Of a stretch of DNA of 64,000 bases, positions 19,000-28,338 are shown piece after piece. The notes under the pieces were generated by a model. That model had not been told where the DNA came from and ran no database searches. It saw only the letters and a program-made list of their open reading frames with translations. Origin of the DNA: Buttiauxella izardii. GTDB taxonomy: Bacteria; Pseudomonadota; Gammaproteobacteria; Enterobacterales; Enterobacteriaceae. The translations under genes and the position numbers were made by a program. Each line of letters starts with the position of its first letter. Position 1 is the first letter of the stretch. The DNA is taken from assembly GCF_003601925.1 (NCBI RefSeq), contig NZ_QZWH01000005.1, positions 27,316-91,315 on the forward strand, written 5' to 3'.

Positions 19000-20121
19000 T
19001 CAGGACTCCAGCGCGATGGCAACCTCGTAGCCGTGTGACTTCAGCAACGAGTGCTTTTTCGCCGCTTCGAGATCTTTGGCTACCATTTCGCCGACCATTT
19101 CACGCAGTGTGATTTCTGGCTTCCAGCCCAGTTTTTCGTGTGCTTTGGTTGGGTCGCCGAGCAGGGTTTCCACTTCAGCAGGACGGAAGTAGCGCGGGTC
19201 AACGGAGATAATCACATCGCCTGGTTTCACGCCTGGCGCGTCATGGCCGGTGACGGAAACAACAATGCCTTTTTCGTCAACGCCGGTGCCTTCAAAGCGC
19301 AGTTTGATGCCCAGTTGTGCCGCTGCCATTTCGACAAATTCACGTACGGAATACTGAACGCCGGTCGCAATGACGAAGTCTTCCGGGTTGTCTTGTTGCA
19401 GCATCATCCACTGCATTTTCACGTAGTCTTTGGCATGGCCCCAGTCTCGCAGGGAATCCATGTTGCCCAGATACAGGCATTTTTCCAGGCCCTGTGCGAT
19501 GTTGGCGATAGCGCGGGTGATTTTACGGGTGACGAAGGTTTCGCCACGGCGTGGGGATTCGTGGTTAAACAGAATGCCGTTACAGGCAAACATGCCGTAC
19601 GATTCGCGGTAGTTTACGGTGATCCAGTAGGCGTAAAGTTTGGCAACTGCATACGGGGAGCGCGGGTAGAAAGGAGTGGTTTCTTTCTGCGGCGTTTCCT
19701 GCACCAGGCCGTACAGCTCAGAAGTCGACGCCTGGTAGAAACGGGTTTTCTTCTCAAGGCCTAAGAAGCGAATCGCTTCCAGCAGGCGCAGAGTACCCAT
19801 TGCATCAACGTCAGCGGTGTATTCCGGGGATTCAAAAGAAACCGCAACGTGGCTCATGGCACCCAGGTTATACACTTCATCCGGCTGCACTTCGGAAAGA
19901 ATACGGGTCAGGTTTGAGCTGTCCGTCAGATCACCGTAGTGCAGATGGAATTTTGGATTGCCTGAATGAGGATCCTGGTAAATGTGATCAACACGTTCAG
20001 TGTTGAAAGAAGAAGCGCGACGTTTAATACCGTGAACTTCATAACCTTTTTCCAGCAGCAGTTCCGCCAGATAAGAGCCGTCTTGTCCGGTAACACCCGT
20101 GATGAGAGCTACTTTAGTCAT
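19000..20121 (-). CDS. gmd: GDP-mannose 4,6-dehydratase Gmd
   Basis: 373 aa; E. coli has 373. It carries the NADP motif [14 protein letters not shown] (residues 9-22), the Thr/Ser-Glu dehydratase catalytic segment STSELYG (about residues 132-138) and the [10 protein letters not shown] catalytic Tyr-Lys motif (about residues 157-166). It converts GDP-mannose to GDP-4-keto-6-deoxymannose, the substrate of Fcl. Upstream in the transcript, between wcaF and gmd, is the tandem palindromic array at 20155-20507. Confidence 0.98.
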   Translation of the reverse strand: MTKVALITGVTGQDGSYLAELLLEKGYEVHGIKRRASSFNTERVDHIYQDPHSGNPKFHLHYGDLTDSSNLTRILSEVQPDEVYNLGAMSHVAVSFESPEYTADVDAMGTLRLLEAIRFLGLEKKTRFYQASTSELYGLVQETPQKETTPFYPRSPYAVAKLYAYWITVNYRESYGMFACNGILFNHESPRRGETFVTRKITRAIANIAQGLEKCLYLGNMDSLRDWGHAKDYVKMQWMMLQQDNPEDFVIATGVQYSVREFVEMAAAQLGIKLRFEGTGVDEKGIVVSVTGHDAPGVKPGDVIISVDPRYFRPAEVETLLGDPTKAHEKLGWKPEITLREMVGEMVAKDLEAAKKHSLLKSHGYEVAIALES

Positions 20122-20154
20122 AATAGATTTTCCTCTTTTAACATTTGTGTATCA

Positions 20155-20507
20155 CCCTCACCCCAGCCCTCTCCCTAAGGGAGAGGGGGAATAACGGGAC
20201 TCAATCCAATTCCCTCTCCTGAGGGAGAGGGGGAATAACGGGACTCAATCCAATTCCCTCTCCTGGGGGAGAGGGGGAATAACGGGACTCGTTCCAATTC
20301 CCTCTCCTGGGGGAGAGGGGGAATAACGGGACTCGATCCATTTCCCTTTCCTGATGGAGAGGGGGAATAGCGGGACTCGATCCAATTCCCTTTCCTGAGG
20401 GAGAGGGGGAATAGCGGGACTCGATCCAATTCCCTTTCCTGAGGGAGAGGGGGAATAACGGGACTCGATCCAATTCCCTCTCCTGGGGGAGAGGGTTAGG
20501 GTGAGGG
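20155..20507. repeat. Expanded palindromic repeat with seven 44-bp tandem units (gmd-wcaF)
   Basis: This is copy 3 of the palindrome family, flanked by CCCTCACCCC at the left and GGGTTAGGGTGAGGG at the right. Between the ends, a 44-base unit repeats seven times in perfect register; GGAATA begins at 20188, 20232, 20276, 20320, 20364, 20408 and 20452. Each unit has a palindrome of the type CCCTCTCC-TGAG-GGAGAGGG and a 24-base linker that differs at only a few positions between copies. The whole block is transcribed within the colanic acid operon. Open frames across it in two registers are a by-product of the repeat and are not genes. Confidence 0.95.
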
Positions 20508-21047
20508 CGTAATGCGTTGCCGAATAACGACTGCCGGATTACCCCGGCAAACGGCATTTGCCGGTAATGATTTATAAATACTGCTGCGAGCACCGACGAC
20601 GGTGCCATTGCCAATAGTGACGCCAGGTGAAACAAAGACATCCGTGGCAAGCCAACATTTCTCACCAATAACAATTGGTGTGGCAGTAATATCGAAATAC
20701 TTGCTCATATAATCGTGGCTGCCAGTACATAAATAACACTTTTGTGACACCACAGAATTGGCACCAATGGTGATATCGCCTAGTGTATATAACACCGCGT
20801 CATCACCGACCCAGGCATAATCGCCGAGCGTTAATTTCCATGGATAAGTAATTTTTACTGACGGGCGAATCACCACGCCTTTACCGATTCGTGCGCCAAA
20901 CAAGCGTAATAAAAAGGCGCGCCAGCGATATAATACTTGTGGTGACCAGGCAAATAATGTTGCCTGAACCGCCCACCACAATTGCACTTTAATCGCGTTG
21001 CCACCCCGGAAACCTTTCGGCACCGAGAAGCCATTTAATTCCTGCAT
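20496..21047 (-). CDS. wcaF: Colanic acid acetyltransferase WcaF
   Basis: 183 aa; E. coli WcaF has 182. It is a hexapeptide-repeat (left-handed beta-helix) O-acetyltransferase, with repeats such as IGKGVVIRPSVKI, LGDITIGANSVV and VSPGVTIGNGTVVGA along residues 55-165 and a catalytic-type His in GSHDY. It would acetylate a sugar of the colanic acid unit with acetyl-CoA in the cytoplasm. The last residues (ITPSP) and the TAA stop come from the palindromic repeat at 20155-20507, so the C-terminus is repeat-derived. Confidence 0.95.
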   Translation of the reverse strand: MQELNGFSVPKGFRGGNAIKVQLWWAVQATLFAWSPQVLYRWRAFLLRLFGARIGKGVVIRPSVKITYPWKLTLGDYAWVGDDAVLYTLGDITIGANSVVSQKCYLCTGSHDYMSKYFDITATPIVIGEKCWLATDVFVSPGVTIGNGTVVGARSSIYKSLPANAVCRGNPAVVIRQRITPSP

Positions 21048-21067
21048 AATGTACCCTTCGTTTTATT

Positions 21068-21097
21068 GCCGGATGACGCTGCGCTTATCCGACCTAC
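21068..21097. repeat. REP-type palindrome, copy 2 (wcaE-wcaF)
   Basis: GCCGGATGACGCT followed by GCGCTTATCCGACCTAC, the inverse orientation of the copies at 14841 and 32091. It lies in the short gap between wcaE and wcaF within the colanic acid operon. Confidence 0.85.
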
Positions 21098-21101
21098 AAA
21101 A

Positions 21102-21854
21102 TCAGGCTTTGTTATAAAGTGCTTTTGATTTTCCGGTGGTACGCAAACGTAATTTATAAGATAACTCTGCAATAAAACCGGGAACGCGTAATATTCTGCG
21201 CTGTACGCTTCTTGCATCACGGCATAATTCAACATTGTTGGTTGTCGAAACGCCGCCCATGGAAAATTCGGAGACTATTCCATTGACGCGCTTAAATTCA
21301 TAACCGCTCTTATACATTTTGGCGGCCAGCGCGTAATCTGAAGACACTTTATATTGCAGGTCATAAGGGTATTTCAGCAGACCATCCATCGGGAAAAATA
21401 TCGCCTGATGGCTGGCAGGCAAACTGTGGTAAATATACCACCCCTGTTTTGCACGACGCTCTATTTTCGTACCATCACCAAAGTCTAATAATGCATCGCC
21501 AATAATCATGGCGTTTTCGGTTAACGGCCTTGCAGCAAGTTGGCTGACGACATTGACGATATCCGGATGGAAAATATCACCGGAGTTGAGGAACAAAGCA
21601 TAACGGCCCTGAGCCAGTTCAATGCCTTTATTCATCGCATCGTAAATACCGTTATCTTTCTCACTGACGTAACGTAAGTTGTACTGCCCGCTCAGGTTTT
21701 TCAGAAATTCTGCCGTACCATCTTGCGAGCCACCATCAACCACAATCCACTCAAATGCGATGCCCGGTGCCTTCGCCAGGTGAGCCAGCGACTGCCAGGT
21801 TTTTTCTATCCCGGCGAGGTTTTTATAGGCAACAGTGATGACACTTAATAGCAT
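21102..21854 (-). CDS. wcaE: Colanic acid glycosyltransferase WcaE (GT2)
   Basis: 250 aa from the ATG at 21854; E. coli WcaE has 248. A GT-A/GT2 transferase with an N-terminal [13 protein letters not shown], the [12 protein letters not shown] donor-site segment (about residues 34-45) and [12 protein letters not shown], in which the usual D-x-D is NSGD (about residues 92-95). The ORF is open five codons further to a TTG at 21869 that overlaps wcaD, but the ATG has GAGG at suitable spacing and matches the E. coli start. Linkage formed is unknown from sequence. Confidence 0.95.
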   Translation of the reverse strand: MLLSVITVAYKNLAGIEKTWQSLAHLAKAPGIAFEWIVVDGGSQDGTAEFLKNLSGQYNLRYVSEKDNGIYDAMNKGIELAQGRYALFLNSGDIFHPDIVNVVSQLAARPLTENAMIIGDALLDFGDGTKIERRAKQGWYIYHSLPASHQAIFFPMDGLLKYPYDLQYKVSSDYALAAKMYKSGYEFKRVNGIVSEFSMGGVSTTNNVELCRDARSVQRRILRVPGFIAELSYKLRLRTTGKSKALYNKA

Positions 21855-21865
21855 TATTATTGACC

Positions 21866-23086
21866 TCAACTGTTCGTAATATTGAGTGCCTTACGCAAAA
21901 TAAACGGGCAAACAATTAAGAAAGCATATTCAGGGCTAAAAATTGAACCGGTAAAAAACAGTGATACAGGAGTAAACAGCCATAATTGCACACGGTAATT
22001 TTCATTATTACCAAATGCCGTGCGCATCATTTTAATGACTTTCCACATATACCAAACTGTCAGTAATACCGCGAACCATGAAAAATAGATAATTAGCAGA
22101 TACAAACCATTGTCTACTGTTTTACCGACATCCGCACCGTTAAAGATTCCGAATGATGCGACATATTCATATAAAGATCCGAATCGTACTACGCCATCAA
22201 TATTGGTTAAGGAATGCCCGACCATCGCCAGGGGGCCAATAATACGGTAATACGATGATGAACCTTCCGTTCCCAAATCCCCCAGACGCGTGGCGATATA
22301 AGGAAACGCGAATATTAACCCTACTAAAAACACGGAAAGAGAAATTATCGCCAGCGGCAACTTCTTCTTTATGGCACTTTTATTAAGGTATTGAAATGCC
22401 CATTCCAGCAGATAAAACAGGATAAAAGTCATTACCCCTGAAAACGATCCGGAAAGCACTATCCCGAGAAGAATCATACCATCAGTTTTGGGGGTTTTGA
22501 TACCGAACTGTTTGATGCTGAGCCAAATTGAGATTAACGCCAGAGCGAAGAACGCCGGTTCAAAATATAACGCGGTAGTACGTTTACCGCCAAAGCTAAT
22601 AAAGTTCAGAACATAGCTATTACTGTATATAAGAAACTTCGAAATTTTCTCAATTAAACTACTGCCGCCGGTAAGGATAATCTGAGCCATTTCTGCCGCC
22701 GCCAGCGTCACAATAATGCCGACGACACCGTAAAATAACCTTAATAACATACGGTGATTACGTTGTGAAATAGTTTCGAAGCGGCAGCTCCAGGTCATTG
22801 CCATTATCAGCACGATATAAACGAACAATAATGTCGAGGTGACATATTTGCTGGCATCCAGCGACTGACCAAAGATGTAGTTAAATGCGGTGAGTCCCGC
22901 ACCAATGCCCAAAGCAATCATCAATTTTTTGACGCTGATGCGTTCAATGTACAAAAAGAGGATAGCGGGCAAGAAGGTGACTATCGTTATCGGGAAGCTT
23001 TCTCCGAGTGAGGCCAACTTGACGTTGACCACCAGATAGATAAACGGCAGCAGCAGATAACTACAGATTCTGATAGAACGAGACAT
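21866..23086 (-). CDS. wcaD: Colanic acid polymerase WcaD (Wzy-type)
   Basis: 406 aa from the ATG at 23086; E. coli has 405. It is a highly hydrophobic protein with about ten membrane segments, very close to E. coli WcaD around [20 protein letters not shown] and [15 protein letters not shown]. It polymerises colanic acid repeat units on the periplasmic side. The ORF is open 24 codons further upstream inside wcaC; the chosen ATG follows GGAGGAAT and fits the family. It overlaps the end of wcaC by 26 bases. Confidence 0.95.
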   Translation of the reverse strand: MSRSIRICSYLLLPFIYLVVNVKLASLGESFPITIVTFLPAILFLYIERISVKKLMIALGIGAGLTAFNYIFGQSLDASKYVTSTLLFVYIVLIMAMTWSCRFETISQRNHRMLLRLFYGVVGIIVTLAAAEMAQIILTGGSSLIEKISKFLIYSNSYVLNFISFGGKRTTALYFEPAFFALALISIWLSIKQFGIKTPKTDGMILLGIVLSGSFSGVMTFILFYLLEWAFQYLNKSAIKKKLPLAIISLSVFLVGLIFAFPYIATRLGDLGTEGSSSYYRIIGPLAMVGHSLTNIDGVVRFGSLYEYVASFGIFNGADVGKTVDNGLYLLIIYFSWFAVLLTVWYMWKVIKMMRTAFGNNENYRVQLWLFTPVSLFFTGSIFSPEYAFLIVCPFILRKALNITNS

Positions 23087-24278
23087 ATTCCTCCAGCATC
23101 TGTTGCCCACTGAACGCCTGGCGACTTGCAGTTTTGAAGCTGTGCAAATCTTTGCCAAACACCTGCTGCGCGAGTTGCTCTTTTGGCATTTTCACCAGTT
23201 CGAGCACGCGCGCGTCATTGAAGGTTTTACCGCCGACTTTGCGCAGCACTTCATCTGCGGCGTCACTTTGCGTGGCGATCACCGGCACGCCAATCGACAG
23301 CGCTTCACACAAAATCAGCGGGTAGTTGTCCACCTGCGAACTAAATACCAGCGAGTCCATTTTATTGAGCTCGCTCATCAGCGCTTTTTTGTCGGTCATG
23401 TAACCGTGATTCACCACGTTCGGGCCGTTGAACGGCGAGAATTTACCGAAGGTATGCAGCTCGATTTCATCGCCCAGCGCCATAATGGCCTGCACCAGTT
23501 GCTGATTGGTTTTGCCGTCATAACGTAAATCGTGCGCCACCACCGCGACTTTCGGTTTGTCACTCGCCGTACTTGTCAGTGGCAGTTCAGCCAGAATCGC
23601 TTCGGTTGCGACGTCGATTCCGTTATTGATAATTTTGCAGCGCCCTGCCCCGTAAATGCGATTGAAAGCATCAGCCACATGCTGGCTTGGGGAAATAAAC
23701 TGGCAGCCGAGGGCTAACATTTCGCGGAATAACTGGCGCTTGGTATCCACCAATAAATGAGCGCGGTCGGTTTTTACCGGAGGATAGTTATTTAACGTCG
23801 GGCATTTCTGGCAGCCGGTTTTCCAGACGTCGCAGCCATCGAGAAACGCGCAACGCCCGGTAATGCTCCAGTGGTCATGCAGCGTCCAGACGAAAGTGAC
23901 ATCCGCTTTATGGGCTTTCACGCGCTGGCAAAACGTCACCATTTCTTCCAGATTCAGCCAGTAACTGTGAACCACGTGGAAATGCAGAACCACCGGGCCG
24001 CTGGCGCGAGTGACTTTGCGATACAGATTATTGAGATTGCCAAATGGGTCGCGGTTGAAGAAGCGAAACAGAATGATGTTGGCAATCGAGGTCAGGCGCG
24101 GCGTGTGTTTTTCAACGCCAGCGAATTTATCGTGGCTGGCGCTTTTCTTGCCGCCTTTGCCGTAACCATAAATGAAACGTGAGCTAAAACCGGCGGCGTT
24201 AGCGCGCTGATGCAGATCCAGCGCCACGCCCGCCGCACCGCCTTCCGCCAGGCGCACGTTGAATTGTAAGATATTCAT
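23061..24278 (-). CDS. wcaC: Colanic acid glycosyltransferase WcaC (GT4)
   Basis: 405 aa, as in E. coli. A GT-B enzyme whose N-terminus has the glycine-rich LAEGGAAGVALDLHQRA (residues 10-26), a WTLHDHWSITGRCAFLDGC segment (about residues 130-148) typical of this GT4 subgroup, and the donor-site glutamate stretch PLILCEALSIGVPVIAT (about residues 319-335). It acts on the lipid-linked colanic acid intermediate in the cytoplasm. It overlaps wcaB by four bases and wcaD by 26. Confidence 0.95.
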   Translation of the reverse strand: MNILQFNVRLAEGGAAGVALDLHQRANAAGFSSRFIYGYGKGGKKSASHDKFAGVEKHTPRLTSIANIILFRFFNRDPFGNLNNLYRKVTRASGPVVLHFHVVHSYWLNLEEMVTFCQRVKAHKADVTFVWTLHDHWSITGRCAFLDGCDVWKTGCQKCPTLNNYPPVKTDRAHLLVDTKRQLFREMLALGCQFISPSQHVADAFNRIYGAGRCKIINNGIDVATEAILAELPLTSTASDKPKVAVVAHDLRYDGKTNQQLVQAIMALGDEIELHTFGKFSPFNGPNVVNHGYMTDKKALMSELNKMDSLVFSSQVDNYPLILCEALSIGVPVIATQSDAADEVLRKVGGKTFNDARVLELVKMPKEQLAQQVFGKDLHSFKTASRQAFSGQQMLEEYVSFYQNL

Positions 24279-24760
24279 TTTATAACCTTTACTTGCGCTT
24301 TCTGGCCGACGACCAGCGCATTGTCCGGCACGTTGTCCAGCACCACACTTCCCGCACCGACCACCACGTTATTTCCCACGGTGATGTCACCAATAATCAC
24401 CACATTCGCGCCTAGCTCGACACCGTTGCCAATCACCGGGCAATCATCGTTTTTGCTGCGATTGCCAATGGTGACGCCGTGGCGAATGGTGAAGTCGTCT
24501 CCGGCCACCACGAATTTATTGATAACGACGGCATAACCGTGGTGAATGGTAAAACGCCGCCCAATGGTGGCCGCCGCCTGAATTTCATAGCCAAACAGGC
24601 ATTCGGTAACGAAGCGATAAAGCAGAATGACCGGGGCCGCCCACAGGTTGTTGATGACGCTTTTTTTGCGCCACACCGAGCAGAAATGGGCGATGCGATA
24701 AGCCAGCACCATGCAGCACGGGCGCAGGCTCCAGGAATTGGCGCGCAGATCTTCAAGCAC
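24275..24760 (-). CDS. wcaB: Colanic acid acetyltransferase WcaB
   Basis: 161 aa; E. coli WcaB has 162. A serine-acetyltransferase-like hexapeptide-repeat protein with FTIHHGYAVVINKFVVAGDDFTI in the middle (split here for length; about residues 69-92), VIGDITVGNNVVVGAGSVVL near the C-terminus, and a catalytic-type His pair. It would acetylate a fucose or galactose of the unit. It starts two bases after wcaA and overlaps wcaC by four bases. Confidence 0.94.
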   Translation of the reverse strand: MLEDLRANSWSLRPCCMVLAYRIAHFCSVWRKKSVINNLWAAPVILLYRFVTECLFGYEIQAAATIGRRFTIHHGYAVVINKFVVAGDDFTIRHGVTIGNRSKNDDCPVIGNGVELGANVVIIGDITVGNNVVVGAGSVVLDNVPDNALVVGQKAQVKVIK

Positions 24761-24762
24761 GG

Positions 24763-25599
24763 TTATTTCCCCCGTAGTCCGTCGGCAAGACGTTTGGTGT
24801 TTCGCACACTCAGCAAGGCTAATAAGGTGCGCATCGACATGCGTTTATTGCGGATTTGGTACAGGGTAAACAGCTGATATTTCTTGCTGGCGCGGTCGAA
24901 TTTGTCTTTGTGCTTTTGGTAGAAGTGGAAGTATCCGGCGAACTTTTTTGGCGATTTGGTGATCTGCATTTCACCGTGGTTGATATGCAGAATTTGCGTG
25001 GCTTCTTCCACTTTCCACGGTTGACCGTATTCCACCACCATGCGCAGGAAGATGTCGTAGTCCTGAGCCGCAGCCAATGTGGTATCAAACAGGCAAGCCT
25101 TGAAGCGGCTGGCGTAGGTAAATACCTGATTGCCGATAATGTTGCGCTTATAGAACAGCTTTAATGAAAACGGTGATTTCGGGTACAACGGCAAACTCGC
25201 TGGCTGCGAATAAACCTGCCCTTCACAAACATAATCATTGGCATACAAGAAAGCGTGCGTCACCAGTTGATGCTTGTGCTCGAGAAACACCGACAGGCGG
25301 TTAGGCGTCCATTCATCATCGTCATCAATACCGGTAATCAATTCGCCCGTTGCCTGGCTGATGGCCTGGTTGCGCACCGAGCACGCGCCGGAGTTGAAAT
25401 CATTGCGGGTATAGCGCACGCGCGGGTCGCCGAGTTCTTCAACAAATCGCTGGAGCTGCTCAAAAGAAGAGGAACAGTCGTCGACGATTAACATTTCCCA
25501 GTGCTCATAATCCTGGCGCAACACCGATTTTATGGCGCGGATTGCCAGCTGTTGACGGTTCCATGTCGGCATATAAATAGAGATAAGTGGGTTATTCAT
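24763..25599 (-). CDS. wcaA: Colanic acid glycosyltransferase WcaA (GT2)
   Basis: 278 aa from the ATG at 25599; E. coli has 279. A GT2 enzyme beginning NNPLISIYMPTWNRQQLAIR, with the donor motif MLIVDDCSSS (about residues 36-45) and an acidic metal site GIDDDDEWTP (about residues 89-98). The ORF is open four codons further upstream, but the ATG at 25599 has GGGGAG at good spacing and matches E. coli. It is the first transferase after wzc, from which it is separated by palindromic repeat copy 4. Confidence 0.95.
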   Translation of the reverse strand: MNNPLISIYMPTWNRQQLAIRAIKSVLRQDYEHWEMLIVDDCSSSFEQLQRFVEELGDPRVRYTRNDFNSGACSVRNQAISQATGELITGIDDDDEWTPNRLSVFLEHKHQLVTHAFLYANDYVCEGQVYSQPASLPLYPKSPFSLKLFYKRNIIGNQVFTYASRFKACLFDTTLAAAQDYDIFLRMVVEYGQPWKVEEATQILHINHGEMQITKSPKKFAGYFHFYQKHKDKFDRASKKYQLFTLYQIRNKRMSMRTLLALLSVRNTKRLADGLRGK

Positions 25600-25629
25600 G
25601 GCGCTCCCCAAAGTCTTGTTATGTAACCC

Positions 25630-25705
25630 CCCTCATCCCGGCCTTCTCCCAGAGGGAGAAGGAGCAAAAGATCCCCTCTCCAGGGGGAGAGGCTTAGGGT
25701 GAGGG
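25630..25705. repeat. Intergenic palindromic repeat, copy 4 (wcaA-wzc)
   Basis: CCCTCATCCCGGCCTTCTCCC at the left and GGAGAGGCTTAGGGTGAGGG at the right, with two inner hairpins (TTCTCCC/GGGAGAA and CCCTCTCC/GGGGAGAGG). It is the most diverged of the four copies and lies 13 bases downstream of the wzc stop. Confidence 0.88.
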
Positions 25706-25717
25706 CGACAAACTCAA

Positions 25718-27886
25718 TTATTTCGCATCAGATTTATATTCGTACTCGTAGTAGCCGTAATCCTCGTACCCTGCCGCACGGCGGAAGATAGAGTTGAGGA
25801 TCACGCCGCGCACGTTGATGCCGTTTTGTTCAAAGCGGCTGAGGCTGGTTTCGACTTCTTTGAGCGTGTTCACCGCGTAACGCGCCACCATCAGTGTGGT
25901 GCCAGCATGGCGACCGACAATGGCGGCGTCGGTAACAGCAAGAATTGGCGGGGTATCAATCAGCACCAGGTCATAGTTCTGGCTGGCCCATTTCACCAAC
26001 TCACCAAAACGCTCGCTCATCAGCAGTTCAGAAGGGTTGGAAGGCACCACGCCACGCGGCACGAGGTCAAAATTAGGCACTGAGGTTTTTTGCGCGCAGC
26101 GCGAAATTTCCGCCTGCCCGGTCAGCACTTCCGCAAGGCCATTGGTGTTGGTAGTGCCCAGCAGTTCGTGGGTATAGCCTTTGCGCATATCGCAGTCGAT
26201 CAGCAGCACACGTTTATTGGTCTGGCTGATGACTGCGGCGAGGTTGGCGCAGACAAACGTTTTACCAATCGACGGGCTAACCCCGGTCAGCATCAGGACA
26301 TTGTTTGACGCCTGCATCATGGCGAAGTGCAAGCTGGTGCGCAGGCTGCGAATCGCTTCGATGGCCAGATCCGTTGGATTGCCCACCGCCAGCAACTGGC
26401 TTTGTTTATTACGTTTGGTGGCCTTCACACCGCGCACCGTGGCGTTATCGCGAGATTTCTGCCATTCAGAAAGTGGGATGCTGGCGTAAACACCAATCCC
26501 CGCTTCTTCCAGCGCCGCCGGGCTTTCGATGCCACGATTGAACAGTGAACGCAGCAGCACGCCCATCACGGAAAGCATCAGGCCAAGAATGATGCTGCCG
26601 AGAATAATCAGCGCGCGTTGCGGTTTGACCATGCCCGGCTGGGCAATCGCCGCATCAACGATACGCACATCGCCCACGGTGCTGGCCTCGGTGATTTTCA
26701 GCTCTTGCTGTTTGTTCAGCAATTGCATGTAAACCTGCTGGCCGGATTCCACATCACGCGTTAAACGCACAATTTCTTGCTGCGTTTTTGGCATTGCCGT
26801 CACGCGGCCTTCCAGGCGTTCTTTCTCTTGTTCCAGCGTTTTACGTTTTTCCAGCAGCGTACGATACGCCGGGTGAACTTTGGTGTAGAGCTTGGAAATC
26901 TCGGCTTCTTTGAAGGTCAACTCGTTGAGCTGCGCATCAATGTTCACCATAGTGTCGAGAACAGATTTCGCTTCCAGCGGCAAATCCACAGAGTCTTGCT
27001 GTTGGCGATAAGCGTTTAACTTGTTTTCAGCCGCATCAAGACGGGTGCGGACTTCCGGCAATTGTTGCGCGAGGAATTTGAGGCTTTTCGCCGCTTCTTC
27101 CGATTTGCGCTGCACGTTTTGCTCAAGGTAGTTACGGGTGATGCTGTCGAGGATGTCGCGGATCTTGTCGCGATCTTCGCCGGTATAAGACAGGCTCAGT
27201 ACGCCGGTATCTTTACCGTTTTCAGCCACCACCAGGTTGCCCTGAATCTGGTTAATCATGCCCAGCGTGGAGTATTTGGTGACGGTGAATGTGTCGCCCA
27301 CTTGCGCTTTAATCGCACTCACGCTCAGGGTGACGCCGTCTTTACTCAGCGTTTGGCCGACTTGCCCTTTGGCGCTAAAGCCGTTGTCGCTGGTGAGCAG
27401 ATATTGCGTTGGACTCAGCACTTCGACGGTGAAGATATTTTTACCCTGCCCTGCCGGGAGGTTAAAAGTATCGACAACGACGGTGTCATTTTGGCGGCCC
27501 TGCAACCGATCCCAACCCGCGCCTAACAGCCAGAAGCTGTTTTTCTCAACCGCGATATCAAGGTTAAGATCGTCAACGGTTTTCCCTAAAACCAGGCGCG
27601 ATTGAATCAGCTGCATTTCCGCAGCGGACGCTGGCGGCTTGTTAGAAAGCGCAGAACTGATGTCGTTAACCAGCGAGTTACCGGCATTTTGTTCAATTTG
27701 CACCAGCGCATCGGCTTTATAGATGGGCGTGGCAAACATCGCATAAATAGCGGCGAGAATGGCGAAGACGGCGGTGATCCCCAAAACCCACCAGCGGGCT
27801 TCGAGAACCGTGCCAAACAATCGGCCAATATCAATTTCGTCATTGCCCTCAGTCGGGGCGCTCGAACGGCGTGATTTTTCTGTCAT
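25718..27886 (-). CDS. wzc: Tyrosine-protein kinase Wzc
   Basis: 722 aa; E. coli Wzc has 720. This inner-membrane polysaccharide co-polymerase and autokinase controls colanic acid polymerisation and export with Wza. Two membrane segments (about residues 33-53 and 425-445) flank a periplasmic coiled-coil domain. The cytoplasmic kinase has Walker A GVSPSIGKTF (about residue 535), Walker A' VLLIDCDMRKG and Walker B VLIDTPPIL. The C-terminus ends with a cluster of six tyrosines in YEDYGYYEYEY, the autophosphorylation tail. It starts two bases after wzb. Confidence 0.98.
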   Translation of the reverse strand: MTEKSRRSSAPTEGNDEIDIGRLFGTVLEARWWVLGITAVFAILAAIYAMFATPIYKADALVQIEQNAGNSLVNDISSALSNKPPASAAEMQLIQSRLVLGKTVDDLNLDIAVEKNSFWLLGAGWDRLQGRQNDTVVVDTFNLPAGQGKNIFTVEVLSPTQYLLTSDNGFSAKGQVGQTLSKDGVTLSVSAIKAQVGDTFTVTKYSTLGMINQIQGNLVVAENGKDTGVLSLSYTGEDRDKIRDILDSITRNYLEQNVQRKSEEAAKSLKFLAQQLPEVRTRLDAAENKLNAYRQQQDSVDLPLEAKSVLDTMVNIDAQLNELTFKEAEISKLYTKVHPAYRTLLEKRKTLEQEKERLEGRVTAMPKTQQEIVRLTRDVESGQQVYMQLLNKQQELKITEASTVGDVRIVDAAIAQPGMVKPQRALIILGSIILGLMLSVMGVLLRSLFNRGIESPAALEEAGIGVYASIPLSEWQKSRDNATVRGVKATKRNKQSQLLAVGNPTDLAIEAIRSLRTSLHFAMMQASNNVLMLTGVSPSIGKTFVCANLAAVISQTNKRVLLIDCDMRKGYTHELLGTTNTNGLAEVLTGQAEISRCAQKTSVPNFDLVPRGVVPSNPSELLMSERFGELVKWASQNYDLVLIDTPPILAVTDAAIVGRHAGTTLMVARYAVNTLKEVETSLSRFEQNGINVRGVILNSIFRRAAGYEDYGYYEYEYKSDAK

Positions 27887-27888
27887 TG

Positions 27889-28332
27889 TTATCCCTGATG
27901 AGCGTTGAGTGCGTTAGCCCATTTCTGGGCGCTCTGGTCCAGAAGACCGTAAACCGCTTCAAAAGCGTCGTGGCTTTTGCGATACGGATCGGGGATTTCC
28001 CGTTCCGCATCCCAGTGACCAAACAGCATCACTTTGCCGCGCATCTCTGGAGCCATTTCGCAAATTGCGGAGATATGGCGTTTTTCCATGGCGAGGATCA
28101 GGTCATATTCGCGGCACATTTTGCCGGAAACCTGCTTCGCGCAATGGCCGTCAAGCGAGAGGTTATGCTGTTGCGCCACACGAATCGCGCCATCATCAGC
28201 CCCCTTCCCCACCAGCGCCCCGAGCCCTGCCGAAGTGACAGTCAGCTGCGGTTGATAGCTTTTTAGTAACCGCTCAGCGGTTGGGGAACGACAAATGTTC
28301 CCGACACAGACAACCAAGATTTTGTTGAACAT
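27889..28332 (-). CDS. wzb: Low-molecular-weight protein-tyrosine phosphatase Wzb
   Basis: 147 aa, as in E. coli. The P-loop CVGNICRS (Cys9 to Arg15, C-x5-R) holds the nucleophilic cysteine, and the general-acid loop is in DPYRKS (about residues 115-120). It dephosphorylates the tyrosine tail of Wzc, which allows the phosphorylation cycle needed for colanic acid production. It lies six bases after wza. Confidence 0.98.
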   Translation of the reverse strand: MFNKILVVCVGNICRSPTAERLLKSYQPQLTVTSAGLGALVGKGADDGAIRVAQQHNLSLDGHCAKQVSGKMCREYDLILAMEKRHISAICEMAPEMRGKVMLFGHWDAEREIPDPYRKSHDAFEAVYGLLDQSAQKWANALNAHQG

Positions 28333-28338
28333 AGCGCG

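Noticed and set aside
17906..19030. 374-codon open frame antisense to fcl
   Set aside because: It lies opposite a clearly conserved gene, is His/Arg-rich as expected for an antisense shadow of GC-rich coding DNA, and has no recognisable domain.
20188..20495. CRISPR-like array (regular 44-base spacing, palindromic repeats)
   Set aside because: The linkers between palindromes are almost identical from copy to copy, there are no unique spacers, and no cas genes are nearby. It is a tandem repeat.
20175..20674. Overlapping open frames of 84 and 157 residues on the minus strand across the tandem repeat
   Set aside because: They encode monotonous repeats (for example RVPLFPLS) produced by the tandem units, and overlap wcaF out of frame.
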